Shown here: positions 60,578 to 64,000 of the stretch, piece by piece | How positions within the stretch are numbered: the first letter of the stretch is position 1 | Layout: each line of letters opens with the position of its first letter | From: Helicobacter pylori_CU | GTDB taxonomy: Bacteria; Campylobacterota; Campylobacteria; Campylobacterales; Helicobacteraceae | DNA: 64,000 nucleotides | Assembly (NCBI RefSeq): GCF_000259235.1 | Contig: NC_017733.1 | Location: forward strand, 1,054,001-1,118,000 | Reading direction: 5' to 3' | Notes under the pieces: generated by a model | What the model was told of the DNA's origin: nothing | What the model saw: the letters and a program-made list of their open reading frames with translations, nothing else | The model's database searches: none | Translations under genes and position numbers: made by a program

Positions 60578-61831
60578 TTACCAATCAAAGGCTTGTATTT
60601 TCACATTCTTTAAGGGGAATAAAAAACTCTGATTATAGTCTAGCAAAATAAGCCCCATGGCGTATTCTTGGGGTGTCTTTTTGATATACATGATATTTTT
60701 CCCATCCATAGAAAAACGAGGCATCTGGTTAGAGCCATTCACGGTAAGTCTGCGGATATATTTGCTATTTAAGGCGATCAAATTCAAATTAAACACCGTT
60801 TTGCCAAATTCATTAAGATTTTCCCGGCTCACATACACAATACTATCTTTATAAGCGTCAATGGATTCATTGCTTCTCCCTTCATAAAGGAGTTGCTCCG
60901 CGCTCTCTTTTAACCCCAATTTCTTCATATAGATGTTAGGATAACCGGATCTATCCGAAACAAAAGCCATAGACTTGTCATCTTCTAAAAACACTCCTGA
61001 GACATCTATCCCAGGATAGCGCGTTATTTTGGTTTTAGTTTTTTTATGCGTATCATATAGATATACATCCGGTTGGCCATCAGGGGCTAAAGACATTAAA
61101 ATTTTAGAGCCATCAGAACTCACGCTAGAGACCACAGCCATTCCTTGAGAGCTAGCGATATTCTCATGAGTGGCTTTTTGAATGTTGTATTTTAAAATCA
61201 TGGGCGTTCTTTCGCCATACTGCGTGTAATAAAACTCCGTTTGCTCAGCGTTCGCCCATTTAGGGAAAATATTGAGTCGGTTATTTTTGATGATTTCTTT
61301 TTGATAACGCATCGTGTAATCGGCTAGTGCGATATTTGTGATTCCTGGTCCAATGTATTTAGAAAAAACAATAAGGCGCTTCATCCAAGCGATAGAAGGA
61401 GCTTTTAAATAATCATTCACCACAATGGCCATGTTGTGCGCTGCAAAAGGGTATAGATCGGAACTTACAATGGGGTAGTCAAAAGTCTTTTTGAGCGTTC
61501 CTGTATCCACATCATAAAGTTTTAATCGTGAGATTTTATTGCCGTTTTCTACCGCCACGCTCACAAGTGCTACAAGATGGACTTTTTTATCCTTGAGTTC
61601 TGCGTAATTGATAGCGCCTTGATCCTTGTTTTGAGAAACATCAAAATGCTGGCTAGTCTTTAAATCGTTCGCTAAGACTTCATGCAATTTTAAAGCGTAA
61701 TTGGCATCGTTATCTATAGAGTAGCGCACTTCAATCTTAGGAAGTTTTTGAATGGTTTTAATAATATCTAGCGTTTTATCCGTTGCAAAAAGCCCTATAG
61801 TGTGTATTAAAAAAAGCCATAAATACCTCAT
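60578..61831 (-). CDS. tolB: Tol-Pal translocation protein TolB
   Basis: Periplasmic six-bladed beta-propeller that binds Pal and TolA. Signal peptide (about 1-16), an N-terminal alpha/beta domain, then propeller repeats with SSDGSKILMSLAPDGQPDVYLYD and FVSDRSGYPNIYMKKL blocks. The length is 417. The start overlaps the tolA-like stop (ATGA). Confidence 0.92.
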   Translation of the reverse strand: MRYLWLFLIHTIGLFATDKTLDIIKTIQKLPKIEVRYSIDNDANYALKLHEVLANDLKTSQHFDVSQNKDQGAINYAELKDKKVHLVALVSVAVENGNKISRLKLYDVDTGTLKKTFDYPIVSSDLYPFAAHNMAIVVNDYLKAPSIAWMKRLIVFSKYIGPGITNIALADYTMRYQKEIIKNNRLNIFPKWANAEQTEFYYTQYGERTPMILKYNIQKATHENIASSQGMAVVSSVSSDGSKILMSLAPDGQPDVYLYDTHKKTKTKITRYPGIDVSGVFLEDDKSMAFVSDRSGYPNIYMKKLGLKESAEQLLYEGRSNESIDAYKDSIVYVSRENLNEFGKTVFNLNLIALNSKYIRRLTVNGSNQMPRFSMDGKNIMYIKKTPQEYAMGLILLDYNQSFLFPLKNVKIQAFDW

Positions 61832-62652
61832 TGTTCTTCCTTAGTGGTGAAATTAACTTGAATAGAAATCATGTTTCCTCCAGGATATGGGGGGAAATCC
61901 ACTTTCTTTAAATCATTTAAAAGGGTCATCACACTCTTGTTATAATCCTTAAAATCGGAGTAACTAAGAATGGTATAATCAAACTCCCCATCTTTAGTGA
62001 TCATAATCAGCGCGCTCACTGAAGCCTTGTGATAAAAAACCCCTTTCCAACCTTTATATAAAATCTGATAGATTTGAGCGTACCATTCTTGATAAGCCTT
62101 TTCATCAACCCCATCTTGTTTAGGGATTTGCAAATCTAAAGTTTTGTTTTTAACGCTTTCTAGTTTTTGTGCGAATTGATCCAAATTCTGTTGCAAATCT
62201 TTCAACATCTCTTGATTTTTTTGGTTTTTTCTTAAGCGTTGCTGTTCTTTTAAACGCCTTTGCTCTTCTTCTTGCTCATTTTTTTGCTCATCTTTTTGGG
62301 CGTTTGTGTCTGTCTTTTCTTGAAAATCATTGAGTGAAGAAAAAATATCTTCAAGGCTTTCTTCTTGTTCTTTAGGATCAATAAAATCGCCCTCTTTATC
62401 AGTTGCATTTTTTTCAACTACTTTTTCATCTTTTTTTTCTTCTGCTTTTTCAGCGATTTTTTCATCTTTTTTTTCATCGCTTGGCAAATCTTCTAAATTC
62501 AAATCAATGACTTGTTCGTTTTTTTTGCCCAAATCTAAAAGGATTTTCTCCGCTTCTTTATTGTGCTTTTCTAGCAACAAACCATATAATAACAAAGCAT
62601 AGAGCAAGAACGCTAAAAAGCCAGAAACAACAAAGATCGCGCTCTTACTCAT
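61828..62652 (-). CDS. tolA: TolA/TonB-like energy-transducing envelope protein
   Basis: One N-terminal membrane helix (about 4-25), a long Lys/Glu/Gln-rich alpha-helical region (about 40-180, with EEEQRRLKEQQRLRKN) and a C-terminal TolA/TonB-like domain (QIYQILYKGWKGVFYHKASVS, then VNFTTKE). The order with TolQ/R-like genes before and tolB after supports TolA rather than TonB. The length is 274. Confidence 0.85.
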   Translation of the reverse strand: MSKSAIFVVSGFLAFLLYALLLYGLLLEKHNKEAEKILLDLGKKNEQVIDLNLEDLPSDEKKDEKIAEKAEEKKDEKVVEKNATDKEGDFIDPKEQEESLEDIFSSLNDFQEKTDTNAQKDEQKNEQEEEQRRLKEQQRLRKNQKNQEMLKDLQQNLDQFAQKLESVKNKTLDLQIPKQDGVDEKAYQEWYAQIYQILYKGWKGVFYHKASVSALIMITKDGEFDYTILSYSDFKDYNKSVMTLLNDLKKVDFPPYPGGNMISIQVNFTTKEEQ

Positions 62653-62670
62653 GCAAATTAGCCCTACTTT

Positions 62671-63072
62671 TTAAGGACTTGTGATTAAAGAAACTTTTAA
62701 AAAACCCGCTTCTTTAATCGTTTTTAACAAATAAATCACTTTATCATAAGTCAATCGTTTGTCCGCACGGATACTAACCCTAGTATCTTTATCGTATTTC
62801 TTAGAAAGCAAGTTGAAAGTATCCGGGAAAGAGTTGTATTCATAGGTTTGACTATCTATATAGATTTTTGCGTCTTTATCCATGCGGATCTCTATCATTT
62901 TATCTTGAGTGGCTCTAGCAGTTTTTGAACCAGAAGGCAAAGCAATCTCTTCTTTATAAGTGAGAGTGGGCGTCGTTACCATAAGAATAGCCAATAAAAC
63001 AAGCATCACATCCACTAAAGGCGTGATATTGAGTTCTGGCTTGTCTTCATCCCAATAGTTATCATAATTCAT
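62671..63072 (-). CDS. tolR: TolR/ExbD-family proton-channel subunit
   Basis: A protein of 133 residues with the motif LNITPLVDVMLVLLAILMV (membrane aspartate near residue 21) and a periplasmic domain with KKYDKDTRVSIRADKRLTYD. With the adjacent TolQ homolog it converts proton motive force into TolA movement. It could equally be labelled ExbD; the neighbours favour Tol. Confidence 0.92.
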   Translation of the reverse strand: MNYDNYWDEDKPELNITPLVDVMLVLLAILMVTTPTLTYKEEIALPSGSKTARATQDKMIEIRMDKDAKIYIDSQTYEYNSFPDTFNLLSKKYDKDTRVSIRADKRLTYDKVIYLLKTIKEAGFLKVSLITSP

Positions 63073-63123
63073 AAAAACCTTCTAACTCCCTATTTAAGAT
63101 ATTTATAAAATCCCCTTAAAGCT

Positions 63124-63693
63124 TTATTTTTTAGAAGACAAAATATCCACTTGCATCTGCACATAAACCGATAAATCATACACCTTGCGTTTTAAAATCA
63201 AGTAAAAAGAATAAGCTGGAATGGCCGCTAAAATACCTGCAGCGGTGGCGATAAGAGCCTTAGAAATAATGGGTGCAATCACCCCAAAAGAAGCCTGACC
63301 TAACGCGCCCAAATTGTTAAACGCTTCTAAAATTTCAACCACCGTCCCAAACAAACCAATAAAGGGGGCTGTAGAAGAGATAATGCTCAACACCACTAAA
63401 CCTGTCGTGCTTTGCTTAAGAACTTGGTGTTTCCAAGCTTGCAACAATTCATTAGAATACCTTTTGGTCTCATCATTTCTTTTTTTATTAAACATGAAAT
63501 GCTCTGGAGCGTCTTGCGCCCCATTAAGAATGTTAGACAAAGATTGCATCTCGCGCCTGAGTTCAATCTTTAACACAATGCTTTTATACAAAAAGACCCA
63601 TAAAGTCATCACCAAATAAAGCGAAATCCAAACTAAAACAAGCGTAGTAACAAACCCGCTCTTATTGAAAAAATAAACGATTGAATCGAACAT
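63124..63693 (-). CDS. tolQ: TolQ/ExbB-family proton-channel subunit
   Basis: Three membrane helices with the family region PFIGLFGTVVEILEAFNNLG and the pore segment ALIATAAGILAAIPAYSFYL. The ATG at 63693 (MFDSIVYFF) is chosen over 63717, with AAGGGG six bases before. The length is 189. First gene of the tolQRAB-pal-cpoB run, ten bases after atpC. Confidence 0.93.
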   Translation of the reverse strand: MFDSIVYFFNKSGFVTTLVLVWISLYLVMTLWVFLYKSIVLKIELRREMQSLSNILNGAQDAPEHFMFNKKRNDETKRYSNELLQAWKHQVLKQSTTGLVVLSIISSTAPFIGLFGTVVEILEAFNNLGALGQASFGVIAPIISKALIATAAGILAAIPAYSFYLILKRKVYDLSVYVQMQVDILSSKK

Positions 63694-63703
63694 GATTATC
63701 CCC

Positions 63704-64000
63704 TTAAAGAGACTCAATCTTAGCCAGCACGCTAGAGACCGCTAACCTGTCAGAGCTTGCGTCCTCTAAAAGCTTTTTAGCCCTAGAGATAGCATCGTCT
63801 CTGTCGTCTGATTCTTTTTTAATAAAGACCGCCCCATCGGCTAAAATATCCACCCGTTCATTAGTAACTTCTGCATAGCCCCAATTGATCGCAATGTGCT
63901 CTTTTTGATTCTCCGTTTCAATCTCAACCACTCCCGCCTGAAGCAAAGTAATCATGTTGCTATGCCCATAAAGCACCCCAAATTCCCCTTCAACTCCTGG
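63704..64000 (-). CDS. atpC: ATP synthase epsilon subunit (5' end beyond window)
   Basis: Part of the F1 central stalk regulating ATP synthase. The frame is open to the right edge (PGVEGEFGVLYGHSNMITLLQAG), so the start lies outside; the GTG at 63976 is internal. The N-terminal beta-sandwich signature GEFG...HSN is visible, followed by the C-terminal helix with DRDDAISRAKKLLEDA. It lies directly upstream of the tol cluster. Confidence 0.93.
   Translation of the reverse strand, partial: PGVEGEFGVLYGHSNMITLLQAGVVEIETENQKEHIAINWGYAEVTNERVDILADGAVFIKKESDDRDDAISRAKKLLEDASSDRLAVSSVLAKIESL

Overview
The window looks like a Helicobacter pylori chromosome segment. It is AT-rich and carries short homopolymeric G/C and A/T tracts. 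The genes are typical of that species: an alpha-1,3-fucosyltransferase with a 7-residue repeat tail, Hom/Hor outer membrane proteins, Sel1-repeat Hcp proteins, secreted gamma-glutamyltranspeptidase, a fused CcsBA cytochrome c assembly protein, a four-subunit pyruvate oxidoreductase and a clustered Entner-Doudoroff pathway. The order matches, from memory, HP0382 down to HP0357 followed directly by HP1098 up to HP1131. That is the J99-like arrangement rather than the 26695 one. No database was searched, so locus correspondences are recollection.

Layout. 1-10.5 kb: a CAAX-type protease (cut by the window edge), prmC, gdhA, phase-variable futA, ccsBA with a thioredoxin-fold lipoprotein, hemH, a small membrane protein and rsmE. 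10.5-18.8 kb: homC, dcd, accB-accC, a degenerating adenine-type restriction-modification pair, an unknown coiled-coil protein and pseC. 18.8-26.6 kb: tRNA-Leu, nrdB, pcm, an LptF/G-type permease, truA, galE, an orphan tRNA-Ile/tRNA-Ala pair, a large AsmA-like protein and a short-chain dehydrogenase. 26.8-34.5 kb: hcpC-eda-edd facing zwf-pgl-glk from a 65-bp shared promoter region, so glucose can be phosphorylated and taken through 6-phosphogluconate to pyruvate; a zinc alcohol dehydrogenase follows. 34.5-46.9 kb: two mosaic family-8 glycosyltransferases made by tandem duplication, outer membrane proteins, porCDAB, purB, a Hor protein and uvrB.

46.98-51.5 kb is the least ordinary region. It is an accessory island between uvrB and hcpG. 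It holds the remains of one long polyvalent-type protein: a barnase/EndoU/colicin-like nuclease domain, a coiled coil, a ParB-like domain and a second nuclease domain. The protein is cut by an in-frame TAA and lacks its 5' end. Downstream on the same strand lie a tiny membrane ORF, a small membrane protein that may be the other half of the same frame-split gene, and a coiled-coil protein with 22-residue repeats. The set resembles phage or conjugative-element cargo.

51.5-64 kb: hcpG, ggt, a flagellar group (flgK with its probable chaperone behind a sigma-54 promoter, and flgM behind a sigma-28 promoter), a lone cytosine-5 methyltransferase, slyD, and the complete Tol-Pal envelope system (tolQ, tolR, tolA, tolB, pal and a CpoB-like protein) downstream of atpC.

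Other points of interest: a metzincin-type HExxHxxGxxH motif inside HomC; compensating frameshifts in the restriction endonuclease; exact 579-bp and 79-bp repeats at a constant 1332-bp offset in the glycosyltransferase pair; and a T13 tract abutting the predicted -10 box of both glycosyltransferase copies.
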